From Pararhizobium sp. IMCC3301 (GTDB taxonomy: Bacteria > Pseudomonadota > Alphaproteobacteria > Rhizobiales > GCA-2746425): a DNA stretch of 64,000 nt. Made by a program: the position numbers and the translations under genes. How positions within the stretch are numbered: position 1 is the stretch's first letter; the number at the start of each line of letters is the position of its first letter. Location of the stretch: NCBI RefSeq assembly GCF_030758315.1, contig NZ_CP132336.1, forward strand, positions 1,054,001 through 1,118,000, read 5' to 3'. The notes under the pieces are model-generated. The model made no database searches. It saw only the letters and a program-made list of their open reading frames with translations, and had not been told where the DNA came from. Positions 35,506 through 44,365 of this stretch are shown piece after piece.

Positions 35506-36171
35506 TTAACTCCGGACCTTTGTCTTGACTTCCAGGCGCCGCACCAGAAGCGCCAGCGGATAGATCATGACAAAGAAAATAAGGGCAACGCTGGTGTACA
35601 TTTCAATCGGGTTGAAGGCGATTGTTGAAATCGTCTTGGCCTGATGCATCAACTCGCCATAGGCAATCACCGAGGCCAGCGACGTCATCTTGATCAGTTC
35701 CACCGCCCGGTTCATGAATGCCGGCACCATGCGCCGGATTGCCTGCGGCAGAATGACGCGCCGCATCTGCTGCAGATAATTCATTCCCAGCGCTTTTGCA
35801 GCCTCCCACTGACCCTTGTGAATCGACTGGATGCCCGCCCGGTAAATCTCCGATGAAAACGCAATCGTGTTCAGTGTCAGCCCAAGTGCGGCAGCGGTGA
35901 AGGCATTGATATCAAACGGCGCGATAATGGGGAACGCAAAGAAGAACCACATGATCTGGACCAACACCGGCGTGTTGCGGAAAACCTCGACAAAGGCCGT
36001 GGCAGGCCAGTTGAAGATGCGCTTTGACGAATAGCGCGCTGCCCCCACAAACAGACCGAAAAACAGCCCCAGACCCAGGCAGACAATGGCCAGAATAATG
36101 GTGTTCTTCAAACCGATCAGCAACAGATACCAGTTGGTGTAAACCGCTGAGAAATCCCAATTATATTCCAT
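35506..36171 (-). CDS. Amino-acid ABC transporter permease (HisM/GlnP-like)
   Basis: 221 residues with about five membrane helices. The HisMQ-class signature is seen in FRNTPVLVQIMWFFFAFPII and the EAA-like loop GQWEAAKALGMNYLQQMRRVI. N-terminus MEYNWDFSAVYTNW resembles that of the sister permease upstream, so the two form a heterodimer. It follows that permease gene after 10 bp. Confidence 0.92.
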   Translation of the reverse strand: MEYNWDFSAVYTNWYLLLIGLKNTIILAIVCLGLGLFFGLFVGAARYSSKRIFNWPATAFVEVFRNTPVLVQIMWFFFAFPIIAPFDINAFTAAALGLTLNTIAFSSEIYRAGIQSIHKGQWEAAKALGMNYLQQMRRVILPQAIRRMVPAFMNRAVELIKMTSLASVIAYGELMHQAKTISTIAFNPIEMYTSVALIFFVMIYPLALLVRRLEVKTKVRS

Positions 36172-36181
36172 CAGGCCGCCC

Positions 36182-36862
36182 TCATCCCTGCGTCATTTCG
36201 CCGGTTTTGCCAAGACGGTGTTCAAGCACGCGCACGCCCATCGAACAGGCAAAAATGACGATGAAATAAATCCCGGCGGCAATCGTGAACACCTCCAGCG
36301 AGCGGTAGGTGGACTGGGCAATACTATTCGCCTGATACAGCAGATCCGCATAGGAGATGGTGCTGACCAGGGTGGTGGTTTTCATCAATTCGATGGCGCG
36401 TTCCAGAAAGGCCGGGATCATGCGCTTCACCGCCTGCGGCAGAATGATGCGGCGCAGCGATGCGTTGCGATCCATGCCGATGGCCTTCGCTGCTTCCCAC
36501 TGGCCGTCATCGATCGACACGATGCCGCCGCGGAACACTTCGGCAAAAAACGCTGAGGATTGCAGCGAGAAAGTCAGCACCGACGCCTCGAACGGATCGA
36601 TTTCAACACCGAACAGAATCGGCATCGCAAAGAAGAACCAGAACAATTGTGCAATCGGCGGCGTCGAGCGCAGAAACTCGATCAGTATCCCGACAGGCAC
36701 ACTGACCAGCTTTGCGCCATAAAGCCGGCACAGCGCCAGAAACAGGCCCAGGGGCACACCGAACAGCAGCGCCAGTCCGGTGACTTTGAGCGTATTCAAG
36801 AGGCCCAGCATCAACAGGTCAAAATCCCTGAAGACGATGCCAAAATCCCATTCATATCCCAA
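36182..36862 (-). CDS. Amino-acid ABC transporter permease (HisQ/GlnP-like)
   Basis: 226 residues, about five membrane helices, with FLRSTPPIAQLFWFFFAMPI and GQWEAAKAIGMDRNASLRRII. Translation starts at TTG (36860-36862), supported by AGGA eight bases upstream and by the same GYEWDF opening that its partner has after its start. It is separated from the binding-protein gene upstream by a strong stem-loop. Confidence 0.92.
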   Translation of the reverse strand: MGYEWDFGIVFRDFDLLMLGLLNTLKVTGLALLFGVPLGLFLALCRLYGAKLVSVPVGILIEFLRSTPPIAQLFWFFFAMPILFGVEIDPFEASVLTFSLQSSAFFAEVFRGGIVSIDDGQWEAAKAIGMDRNASLRRIILPQAVKRMIPAFLERAIELMKTTTLVSTISYADLLYQANSIAQSTYRSLEVFTIAAGIYFIVIFACSMGVRVLEHRLGKTGEMTQG

Positions 36863-36892
36863 AGTTCAGGTCCTGATATTCGGGTTGAAAAG

Positions 36893-36920
36893 CGGCAGGC
36901 GAAGCGTGCTCCGCCTGCCG
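36893..36920. other. Intercistronic stem-loop after the binding-protein gene
   Basis: CGGCAGGCG and CGCCTGCCG form a perfect 9-bp stem around a 10-base loop. It lies between the binding-protein stop and the first permease start, the same layout as at 15387-15412. Probably stabilises the upstream transcript. Confidence 0.75.
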
Positions 36921-36947
36921 GTGACAGACTTGCAGTTGGTTACAGGT

Positions 36948-37787
36948 TTACCATTCTTCGCGGCGCACGGCAGGCACGGACGAAGGATCAACACCGAATT
37001 CGGTGAGGAAGTCCTCGTACCAGACTTGAGTCTGGCCCGTTGAGTAGTAATACGCGATTGCAGTGCTGACCCAGTCGCGAAATGTCTTGTCAGCTTCGCG
37101 GCGTACACCGGCAGATGAGGCTGACTGGCGCACTGGCGATGGCAGCACAATCTGGCCCCGGCCGATCTGCTTGCGCATTGCAATCAACGGCGGATGGAAC
37201 AGCGAAACTGCTTTCACCCGGCCCGACTGGAACGCTGCAACAGATTCCCCATTTGAGGGAAAGCGCAGAATCTCCGCCTTGTCGAGATATTTGGTGACGT
37301 AGGTGTCCATGGTTGTGCCCTGGGTGACGGCCAGTTTCATGTCGTCCGTGTTGAGATCAGCCCAGGTTTCGATTTTCATGTCATCATCGGCCAGAACCGC
37401 CAGCGCATAATACAGCAGTGGCTGGGCCGGAAAGTCGATCGCAAGCGCCCGCGTCGGGGTCGCGTCCAGTACGAACATGATGTCGATCTTGTTGGCTTGC
37501 AATGCGGCAATTGCCGTGCCCCAAGTCACTTCAACCGGTTCGAATTCGACACCCAGTTCAGCGGCCATCGCCTTGCCGACAGACGAGCCAAGGCCGGTCC
37601 ATTCATCAGCGCCAAGTTCCTTGTAAAACCAGGGCGGTGCCTGAGTGACGCCAATGCGCAGGCTACCGCGCTCCTTGATGGCGTCCCATGTGGATGTTTC
37701 CTGAGCCGTTCCAGCGCCAGCGGCGGCAAACAGCGCAGTAACGGCAACCAGAAAGGCGGCCAGTTTTGTTGTGATTGATTTGAGCAT
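36948..37787 (-). CDS. Amino-acid ABC transporter substrate-binding protein (family 3)
   Basis: 279 residues from ATG 37785-37787. Signal peptide (MLKSITTKLAAFLVAVTALF, cleavage near AGAGTAQ). Family 3 core: ERGSLRIGVTQAPPWFYKEL, GTAIAALQANKIDIMFVLDATPTRA and LAVTQGTTMDTYVTKYL. Ligand is probably a polar amino acid or related carboxylate, not determined. First gene of an operon running to the GntR gene, with the GntR-type palindrome 56 bases upstream. Confidence 0.9.
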   Translation of the reverse strand: MLKSITTKLAAFLVAVTALFAAAGAGTAQETSTWDAIKERGSLRIGVTQAPPWFYKELGADEWTGLGSSVGKAMAAELGVEFEPVEVTWGTAIAALQANKIDIMFVLDATPTRALAIDFPAQPLLYYALAVLADDDMKIETWADLNTDDMKLAVTQGTTMDTYVTKYLDKAEILRFPSNGESVAAFQSGRVKAVSLFHPPLIAMRKQIGRGQIVLPSPVRQSASSAGVRREADKTFRDWVSTAIAYYYSTGQTQVWYEDFLTEFGVDPSSVPAVRREEW

Positions 37788-37842
37788 GAAGGTCTCCGTG
37801 TCAAAGGTAACAGGGGTAAAATTGAACATTTCAACTATTGTC

Positions 37843-37856
37843 GATTGTCGACAATC
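37843..37856. promoter_or_regulatory. Candidate GntR operator
   Basis: GATTGTCGACAATC is a perfect 14-bp palindrome, 56 bases before the start of the amino-acid binding-protein gene. FCD-type GntR proteins commonly bind TTGTCnACAA-like palindromes, and the last gene of the operon encodes one. Partial copies (TTGTC, CTGTCAA) flank it. Confidence 0.6.
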
Positions 37857-38029
37857 TGTCAATTTATCGGAAATGCACCTTAAGGTTTGTGGAAAACAAC
37901 GTCCGCTGTCTTGTTTACCAGCCGCCACAACATGGCCGATATGTCGCCACCTTACCGCTAATTTTCTATTGATCGAAGTCAAGGCGCGCCCGCTTCAGCG
38001 AGGTAAGCTGCACCCCATAATCGAATGGG

Positions 38030-38302
38030 ATGGAGACAATGGATTTTTTCAGGAAAACCGGAGAAAAGCTTGAATTGCTGGAACAGATGATGGAACGCAC
38101 TTCGGTCGGCATCGGCGGGGATATCGCCCGTGCCGCTGAACAGGATTTGCGCGCCGCCATGTCTGCCTGCCTTGGCTGTCAGGCCACATCTGACTGCAGA
38201 AAATGGCTGGCCGCAGACCACATTGATGCAAGGCCACCATCCTTTTGCCCCAATGCACAACGGCTGGAACGCCTGCGCAACAGCGAAACCAGGCACTGTT
38301 AA
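38030..38302 (+). CDS. DUF6455-family protein
   Basis: 90 residues, acidic-to-neutral, no membrane helix. Four cysteines occur in the family pattern: LRAAMSACLGCQATSDCRKWL and PPSFCPNAQRLE. The pattern hints at a metal or redox site, but no function is known. ATG at 38030 or three codons later. It converges with the GNAT gene downstream. Confidence 0.75.
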   Translation: METMDFFRKTGEKLELLEQMMERTSVGIGGDIARAAEQDLRAAMSACLGCQATSDCRKWLAADHIDARPPSFCPNAQRLERLRNSETRHC

Positions 38303-38311
38303 CATTACCGC

Positions 38312-39049
38312 TCAGCGCTCCGGCGTCTCATTATGGCGCAGAGCAGCGATCAGATCGGCAAGCCTGTTCTTCTGCTGTCCGCTGCTGCTAAAATTCTCCG
38401 GGTCAAGCCAGGAAGTATAGGCCTTTTTGAGTGTCGGCCATTCCCGGTCGAGAACCGAGAACCAGGCAGTATCCCGGTTGCGGCCCTTATAGACCAGGGC
38501 CTGACGGAATATCCCTTCATGGGTAAAGCCATAACGCTCAGCCGCACGGCGTGAAGGCCCGTTCAGACTGTCGCATTTCCACTCATAGCGGCGGTATCCA
38601 AGGTCATCAAAAATATGAACCATCATCAAAAACATGGCTTCTGTGGCAAGCGCCGTGCGTTGCAGCAACGGTGAATAAGCAATGTTACCCACTTCAATCA
38701 CACCGGATCGCGGCATCATGCGCATGTAGCTCGCCATGCCCACCGCCTTGCCGTTAGCGCGCTCGATGATGGCATAAAACAGCGGGTCTCTGCCTTGGGC
38801 CTGTGCTGCAATCCATTCTGTCAGCGCAACTTCAGTGTCGAACGGGCCTGACGCCATATAGGTCCAAAGACTGCCATTGCTGTCCTGCTGGTAGGCTTTG
38901 AACAGATCACCGCCATGGCGCGCTGCATTCAGGGCCTCAAGGCGGCAGAACCGCCCCTCCATCGCCACTTCTGACGGCGGCTTGCAGCCGGCCCAGCCAG
39001 CAATCTCCGCACCTATCGGTTGACCGAATTCATTGAAATACTGCGGCAT
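38312..39049 (-). CDS. GNAT-family N-acetyltransferase (RimJ/RimL-like)
   Basis: 245 residues from ATG 39047-39049. The GNAT fold is seen in FYAIIERANGKAVGMASYM, EVGNIAYSPLLQRTALATEA (acetyl-CoA loop in modified form) and YEWKCDSLNGPSRRAAERYG with GFTHEGIFRQALVYKGRNRD. This type acetylates ribosomal protein N-termini or small molecules. It follows the CoA-transferase gene after 26 bp on the same strand. Confidence 0.85.
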   Translation of the reverse strand: MPQYFNEFGQPIGAEIAGWAGCKPPSEVAMEGRFCRLEALNAARHGGDLFKAYQQDSNGSLWTYMASGPFDTEVALTEWIAAQAQGRDPLFYAIIERANGKAVGMASYMRMMPRSGVIEVGNIAYSPLLQRTALATEAMFLMMVHIFDDLGYRRYEWKCDSLNGPSRRAAERYGFTHEGIFRQALVYKGRNRDTAWFSVLDREWPTLKKAYTSWLDPENFSSSGQQKNRLADLIAALRHNETPER

Positions 39050-39075
39050 GTTCCCTCTTCTGGATAGCGCCAAGC

Positions 39076-40416
39076 CTATCCCCATTGCGGCGGTGAACGG
39101 CGCAACTGACCGGCGGGAATGCGCCACGCCACTGGCAGCCTGTCAATGGAAAGCGGAAAACGCACCCGCCGTGCCAAGCCCCATCCGGTGTGTTCAACCG
39201 CGTCGGCCAGATCGCTGTCCGCTTCGCCTCTCGCTGGCGCGCCGGGCTCTGTGCGTTTGCTTTGCGCCAGCAAATGCGCGGTGCGCGCCAGCGAGAGGCG
39301 CGCTGACAGAACCCTGCCCGTGGTGTTGCGCGCCTGCAGGGCATAAAGCACACTTGCCGCCATCAGATAACCGGTGGCGTGATCCAGCGCCTGCACCGGC
39401 AGAGGCACCGGCTTTTCAGCACCGCTTTGCGCCATGCCGTATTCGGCAATGCCGCTGCTCATCTGCACCAGACTGTCAAATCCGCGCCGGCCGGCCCATG
39501 GACCGGTCCAGCCATATGCATTCAGCGAAACATCGATCAGACCGGGATTGAGCGTGCGCAGCCGTTCACTTTCATAGCCCAGCCCTTCCAGCGCCCCTGG
39601 CCGGTAGCCATGCACCAGCACATCTGCGGATTTGACCAGCGCATCAAACACTGCACGGTCTGTGGCCGAACCAAGGTCCAGTCCGGCGCAATGTTTGCCA
39701 AGCGTCACCTCCGGCACCACGGCCCCTTCCTCCCAGAATGGCGGATCCAGGCGCAGCACCCGGGCACCGTATCCGGCCAGAAACCGCGTTGCCACGGGGC
39801 CTGCCAGAACCCGGGTCAGATCCAGCACTTTAAGCCCGGCCAGTGGAGCTGGCTTCGGCACGCTCTCGCCACTCTGCTGCCAGTGCACCAGCGACTCTGT
39901 GGCAACAGCCTGCCCTTGCCGGTGGTTCGCCCAGGCCTCGATACTGCGCATCGTGGCAGCGCAACCATCGGCAGCTACCACCGCAGCCTCCAGTTCCTCT
40001 GCATTCCATTCGGCGACAAGCGGTGCAAGCGCGGTCCGGTTCTCCACCTCGCCGAGCACCGAAAGGGCTGCCCGCCTGTGATGCGGCGCATTGGTGTGCA
40101 GCCTGATCCAGCCATCCGATGTTTGATAATCGCCGGCAATCGGGTCCCACACCGGCGGCAGGTCCCAGCCCAGCGGCCGCAACGTCATGCCGAACCAGAG
40201 GGAAGCCAGAAACCGGTCCACCCGCACCGCGCCGCGCGTGCCTGTCAGGCCAGCCACCATCAATCCGGCCATGCCGACACTGGCCGCCGCCAGATCCGAA
40301 ACCGCAAACCACGCCGCCAGTGGATCGCTCTCTCTGACCGACAGAAGTTCAGTATCCAGCCATGCTTCTGTGCCGGGAAATGCCAACACAATCTCTTTCA
40401 GAAAGGGAGTGTTCAT
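39076..40416 (-). CDS. CaiB/BaiF-type CoA-transferase with apparently permuted halves
   Basis: 446 residues. The usual N-terminal start of this family, LAGLKVLDLTRVLAGPVATR, appears only at about residue 195, followed by the catalytic aspartate region GPWAGRRGFDSLVQMSSGIA. The first 190 residues contain the part normally found in the C-terminal half (SDGWIRLHTNAPHHRRAALS). The gene therefore looks circularly permuted or is a fusion of two half-domains. It probably transfers CoA between carboxylates. Located between TauE/SafE and GNAT genes on the minus strand, near the tripartite transporter operon. Confidence 0.85.
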   Translation of the reverse strand: MNTPFLKEIVLAFPGTEAWLDTELLSVRESDPLAAWFAVSDLAAASVGMAGLMVAGLTGTRGAVRVDRFLASLWFGMTLRPLGWDLPPVWDPIAGDYQTSDGWIRLHTNAPHHRRAALSVLGEVENRTALAPLVAEWNAEELEAAVVAADGCAATMRSIEAWANHRQGQAVATESLVHWQQSGESVPKPAPLAGLKVLDLTRVLAGPVATRFLAGYGARVLRLDPPFWEEGAVVPEVTLGKHCAGLDLGSATDRAVFDALVKSADVLVHGYRPGALEGLGYESERLRTLNPGLIDVSLNAYGWTGPWAGRRGFDSLVQMSSGIAEYGMAQSGAEKPVPLPVQALDHATGYLMAASVLYALQARNTTGRVLSARLSLARTAHLLAQSKRTEPGAPARGEADSDLADAVEHTGWGLARRVRFPLSIDRLPVAWRIPAGQLRRSPPQWG

Positions 40417-40443
40417 GAAATTCGTTAGGCCTTTAAAACGCGA

Positions 40444-41181
40444 TCAGCCGCCGGCAATCACATCTGCAATCAATTGCACAGCAATAAACCCCAGCATCAC
40501 CAGAATAATCTTGTCAAACACACCGCGTGGAACATAGCGCGCGATCAGCGCGCCAAGCGGCATGAACGCCATCAGCGGAACAAGCGCCAGACAACTGATC
40601 CAGAACCGTTCCATGGTCATCAGCCCGAAACCGATCATCACCGGCAGTTGTGCCGCCGCCATGGAGATGAAAAACAACGAAATCGTGGCGATGAACTGCC
40701 TGCGCTCCGGCTTCATGGCATTCAAAAACGTCAGGGAAACAGGTGCGGAAATACCCACCGCGCCCTGCAACACGCCGGCCACCGTGCCAACCGGCAGGAC
40801 AATCCGCAAGGCGGCGGCATATTCCAGCTTCCAGTCCGGTTTTGCGAGGCGGAATCCGATATAGGCGACCACCAGAACCCCGACCATCATGGTCAGAAAA
40901 TCTGTCGGCAGATAGGCCAGCATAACGGTACCGATAGCGGCGCCTACCAGCCCGGTTCCGGCAAGCCGGTAACTCAGCGCCGGCGGCAACTGGTCGCGGC
41001 GATAAGCCCAGACCTGCCACAGATTGGACAGAAGGTTTGGGATCACGAAAATCGTCACCGCCGTAGGCACATCGTAAAACAGGGTGATGATCGGCACAGC
41101 CACGATCGGTGCCCCTGCCCCGGTCGCCCCTTTCAGAATTCCGCCCAGTGCGAAGCTGAGAAAAATATAGAAAAATTCCAT
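40444..41181 (-). CDS. TauE/SafE-family anion exporter
   Basis: 245 residues from ATG 41179-41181. Eight hydrophobic segments; GGILKGATGAGAPIVAVPII and GVLQGAVGISAPVSLTFLNAM are the two inverted glycine-rich repeats of TauE/SafE. Exports organic or sulfur-containing anions such as sulfoacetate or sulfite in known members. Divergent from tctC, with 265 bp between them. Confidence 0.9.
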   Translation of the reverse strand: MEFFYIFLSFALGGILKGATGAGAPIVAVPIITLFYDVPTAVTIFVIPNLLSNLWQVWAYRRDQLPPALSYRLAGTGLVGAAIGTVMLAYLPTDFLTMMVGVLVVAYIGFRLAKPDWKLEYAAALRIVLPVGTVAGVLQGAVGISAPVSLTFLNAMKPERRQFIATISLFFISMAAAQLPVMIGFGLMTMERFWISCLALVPLMAFMPLGALIARYVPRGVFDKIILVMLGFIAVQLIADVIAGG

Positions 41182-41446
41182 GGAAACTTGCACCGCCCGA
41201 CATCTGTTCCGCCAAGTCCTATACCCAACAGATTTCCCTGCCAACGGCCTTTCACTACGGTCAATGCAATTGCGGCCGCCCATTCACATGAGACAGTTGG
41301 CACGACCCTCTCAAAGCCACGGATACAGCAACGTCTACGCATTTCCACCCGGCAAAACTTTTCACAACCTGCTTGAAGTCCGTTGGGTGTGCTGGCATGG
41401 TCCCCGTTCAACAAAACAGGTGTTTTGTCGAAACAGGGAGAGAACT

Positions 41447-42409
41447 ATGAAAATAATCAAATCAACCGCTGTAGGAGCATTCCTCAGCATCGGGATGCTT
41501 ACATCCGCTTTCGCGGCTGAATGTATTGCTCCGGCCAACCCCGGCGGCGGCTGGGACTTCACCTGCCGACAGATCGGCAAAATCATGTATGATATCAAGG
41601 CTGTGGATGAACCTATTCAGGTGACAAACATGGCCGGTGCCGGTGGCGGCCTCGCCTACAGCACCGTAGTCAATGAGCGCAATACCGATCCCGATCTGAT
41701 TATCGCTGCATCCTCTGCGACAACCACACGGCTGGCACAGAATGCCTATGGCGGCGCGACCGCCGATCAGGTCCGTTTTGTCGGTGCCATTGGCGCTGAT
41801 CCGGGTGTGATTGTTGTCAGCGCGGATTCAAAATTCCAAAGCCTTGGTGATCTGGTTGATGCCATCAAGGCAGATCCGGGTTCCGTTGCTTTTGCCGGTG
41901 GTTCGGCAGTGGGCGGCTTTGATCATCTCAAACCGCTTATGATCCTGCAGCGTGCCGGTTTCACAGACATCACCAAAATCAAATATATCGGTGTTGACGG
42001 TGGTGCAGACGCCATCACCCAGACCATTGGCGGTTTCACTCAGGCGATGACCGGCGATATGTCGGAAATTGTTGGCTTTCTGAAATCCGGTGAAGTGCGT
42101 GTACTGGCCGTTCTCACCGAAGAACGTGTGCCCGGCTTTGAGGATATTCCGACAGCCAAGGAGCAGGGATTTGATGTGGTCGCCGTCAACTGGCGCGGCC
42201 TTTATATTCCCAAAGGCGTCAGCGACGAGGTTTTCGATACCTGGGCTGACCGCCTGGCCAAGGTGGCCGCATCCGATCAGTGGAAGCAGGCGATGGTTGA
42301 CAATGGCCTGGCACCTTTCACCAAAGTCGGCGGTGACTTCCAGAGCTATGTCGATGGCCTGGTCTCTGAGGTTGCGCAATTGTCGAAAGACATTGGGGTC
42401 ATTCAGTAA
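41447..42409 (+). CDS. tctC: TctC-type periplasmic substrate-binding protein
   Basis: 320 residues from ATG 41447, after GGGAGAG. Signal peptide ending about AFAAE. Family motifs: CIAPANPGGGWDFTCRQIGK and VTNMAGAGGGLAYSTVVNE, IIAASSATTTRLAQNAYGG. First gene of a tripartite tricarboxylate transporter operon; binds a carboxylate in the periplasm. The downstream AtuA and DUF4387 genes suggest the ligand is not simply citrate. Confidence 0.92.
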   Translation: MKIIKSTAVGAFLSIGMLTSAFAAECIAPANPGGGWDFTCRQIGKIMYDIKAVDEPIQVTNMAGAGGGLAYSTVVNERNTDPDLIIAASSATTTRLAQNAYGGATADQVRFVGAIGADPGVIVVSADSKFQSLGDLVDAIKADPGSVAFAGGSAVGGFDHLKPLMILQRAGFTDITKIKYIGVDGGADAITQTIGGFTQAMTGDMSEIVGFLKSGEVRVLAVLTEERVPGFEDIPTAKEQGFDVVAVNWRGLYIPKGVSDEVFDTWADRLAKVAASDQWKQAMVDNGLAPFTKVGGDFQSYVDGLVSEVAQLSKDIGVIQ

Positions 42410-42849
42410 TGGCATCTGACCGGATTTTTGGTCTGGTCATATTCGGAGTGGCGCTCGCATATATTGCGAGCGCCTTTCAGATTCAGGCCAGTTTTCTGTC
42501 CGATCCGGTCGGGTCCAAATCTTTCCCGATCCTGATCGGCGCCGTCACAATGATCAGCGCCCTGGTGCTGATTGTAAAACCCGACCCGGACCCCGATTGG
42601 CCGGCATCGCGCACCTTTGTTCTGCTCGGCATCGCGGTTCTCACCCTCATCTTCTATGCCTATGCGCTTAAGCCGCTGGGTTTCATCGCCCCGACTTTCA
42701 TCGCCGCGGCCATTCTCAGCTATCAGATCAGCCCACGCGCAGTGCCTGCACTGCTCACCGGGGCTGGCTTGTCGATTGGTCTGTTCATACTGTTCAAATA
42801 CGCGCTGGGTCTCGGGCTGTTTGCCTTTCCCAAAGGCTTTCTCGGATAA
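42409..42849 (+). CDS. tctB: TctB-type small membrane subunit
   Basis: 146 residues, four hydrophobic segments, opening with DRIFGLVIFGVALAYIASAF and DPVGSKSFPILIGAV, typical of TctB. Its ATG overlaps the tctC stop by one base (TAATG). It is the small membrane component of the transporter. Confidence 0.92.
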   Translation: MASDRIFGLVIFGVALAYIASAFQIQASFLSDPVGSKSFPILIGAVTMISALVLIVKPDPDPDWPASRTFVLLGIAVLTLIFYAYALKPLGFIAPTFIAAAILSYQISPRAVPALLTGAGLSIGLFILFKYALGLGLFAFPKGFLG

Positions 42850-42855
42850 ATTTTC

Positions 42856-44361
42856 ATGGAAACACTCGCCAATCTTGCACTGGGTTTCAGTGTTGCCTTC
42901 ACGCCCTTTACGCTGATGCTCGCCATTATCGGCTGCTTTCTGGGCACCATTATCGGTGCCCTGCCCGGTCTGGGGCCGTCTAACGGTGTGGCCATTCTGA
43001 TCCCCATCACCTTCACCCTGGGGCTGGACGCCACATCGGCGCTGGTGCTGATGACAAGCGTCTATTACGGCGCCATGTATGGCGGGCGTATTTCCTCGAT
43101 CCTGCTCAACATTCCCGGCGATGAGCCCGCGCTGATGACAACGCTGGATGGCTATCCGATGGCCAGGCAGGGTAAGGCCGGGGATGCGCTTGTACTGTCT
43201 GGTGTATCCTCTTTCGTTGGTGCATTTCTGGCAACCATCGGCCTCATCATTCTTGCTCCGCTGCTTGCCCGCGTCGCCTATCTGTTTGGGCCGGCGGAGT
43301 ATTTCGCGCTTTATCTGCTCGCCTTTTGCACACTTGGCGGCATGGCCTCCAACAATCAGGCGAAATCCGCAATTGCCGCCTGTCTCGGGCTTGGCATTGC
43401 CATGATCGGCCTCGACAATACGTCCGGCATGCCGCGCTTTACCTATGGCAATCTCCACCTTATGGATGGCGTGGATTTTCTGGTCGCCATTGTCGGCCTG
43501 TTTGCGATTGCCGAAGTGTTCTTTTTCATCGAAAGCCACGGCAGGGACACAGCTATTGGCGTCAAACTTGAAAAGGTGACGATACCCGTCAAAATGATTC
43601 TGGACAGTTTCTGGACCATGATCCGCTCCACCTTTATCGGTTTTTTCGCAGGTGTTCTGCCCGGTGCCGGTGCCTCGCTTGGCAGCTTCATGGCCTATAT
43701 GGCGGAAAAGGCGGTTTCCAAGGACCCGGATTCTTTTGGCAAGGGCAATCCACGCGGTGTTGCCGCGCCTGAAGCCGGCAACAATGCCGCGGCAGGCGGT
43801 GCTCTTGTGCCGATGCTGACGCTTGGCGTCCCTGGTTCCGGCACAACAGCAGTGCTGCTGGCCCTGCTGATGACCCTCAACATCACGCCCGGCCCAACCC
43901 TGTTTGCCGACCGGCCGGAAGTTGTCTGGGGGCTGATCGCCTCACTGCTCATCTCCAATGTTGTGCTGCTCGTCATGAATGTGCCGCTGGTCAAGATCTT
44001 CGTCTATGTGTTACAGGTGCCGGCCTGGGTGCTGCTGCCAGGTGTCACCATGATTTCCTTTGTTGGTATCTACTCTTTGTCCGGCAGCTATTTCGATTTG
44101 CTGCTGATGGTCGGCTTTGGTATTCTGGGTTATTTTCTGCGCAAGCTGGACATCCCGACAGTTCCGGTGATTCTGGGCATTCTGCTGGGCAATCAGATGG
44201 AAGATTCCCTGCGCCGGGCGATGGTGTTGTCAGACGGCGACTGGAGTTTCCTGTTTTCCACGCCCATCGCAATCGGGCTCTGGGTTGCAGCCATTGGTGG
44301 CTTCGTTGCTCCCATGTTCCTGCGCAAAGTATTGAAGAAACCACAGGCTATTACGGATTGA
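42856..44361 (+). CDS. tctA: TctA-type large membrane subunit
   Basis: 501 residues, about twelve membrane helices. IIGALPGLGPSNGVAILIPI and FFAGVLPGAGASLGSFMAYM are the two glycine/proline repeats of TctA that form the ion and substrate path. Six bp after tctB. Catalyses sodium- or proton-driven uptake of the carboxylate delivered by TctC. Confidence 0.95.
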   Translation: METLANLALGFSVAFTPFTLMLAIIGCFLGTIIGALPGLGPSNGVAILIPITFTLGLDATSALVLMTSVYYGAMYGGRISSILLNIPGDEPALMTTLDGYPMARQGKAGDALVLSGVSSFVGAFLATIGLIILAPLLARVAYLFGPAEYFALYLLAFCTLGGMASNNQAKSAIAACLGLGIAMIGLDNTSGMPRFTYGNLHLMDGVDFLVAIVGLFAIAEVFFFIESHGRDTAIGVKLEKVTIPVKMILDSFWTMIRSTFIGFFAGVLPGAGASLGSFMAYMAEKAVSKDPDSFGKGNPRGVAAPEAGNNAAAGGALVPMLTLGVPGSGTTAVLLALLMTLNITPGPTLFADRPEVVWGLIASLLISNVVLLVMNVPLVKIFVYVLQVPAWVLLPGVTMISFVGIYSLSGSYFDLLLMVGFGILGYFLRKLDIPTVPVILGILLGNQMEDSLRRAMVLSDGDWSFLFSTPIAIGLWVAAIGGFVAPMFLRKVLKKPQAITD

Positions 44362-44365
44362 AAAA

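Noticed and set aside
39379-40428. Plus-strand open frame of about 349 codons opposite the CoA-transferase gene
   Set aside because: The minus strand carries recognisable CaiB/BaiF motifs; the antisense frame shows none.
40474-41376. Plus-strand frame of about 300 codons opposite the TauE/SafE gene
   Set aside because: Low-complexity His/Arg/Gln-rich translation antisense to a membrane protein gene.
42403-43539. Minus-strand open frame of about 378 codons opposite tctB/tctA
   Set aside because: Very hydrophilic, compositionally odd translation antisense to two well-supported membrane proteins.
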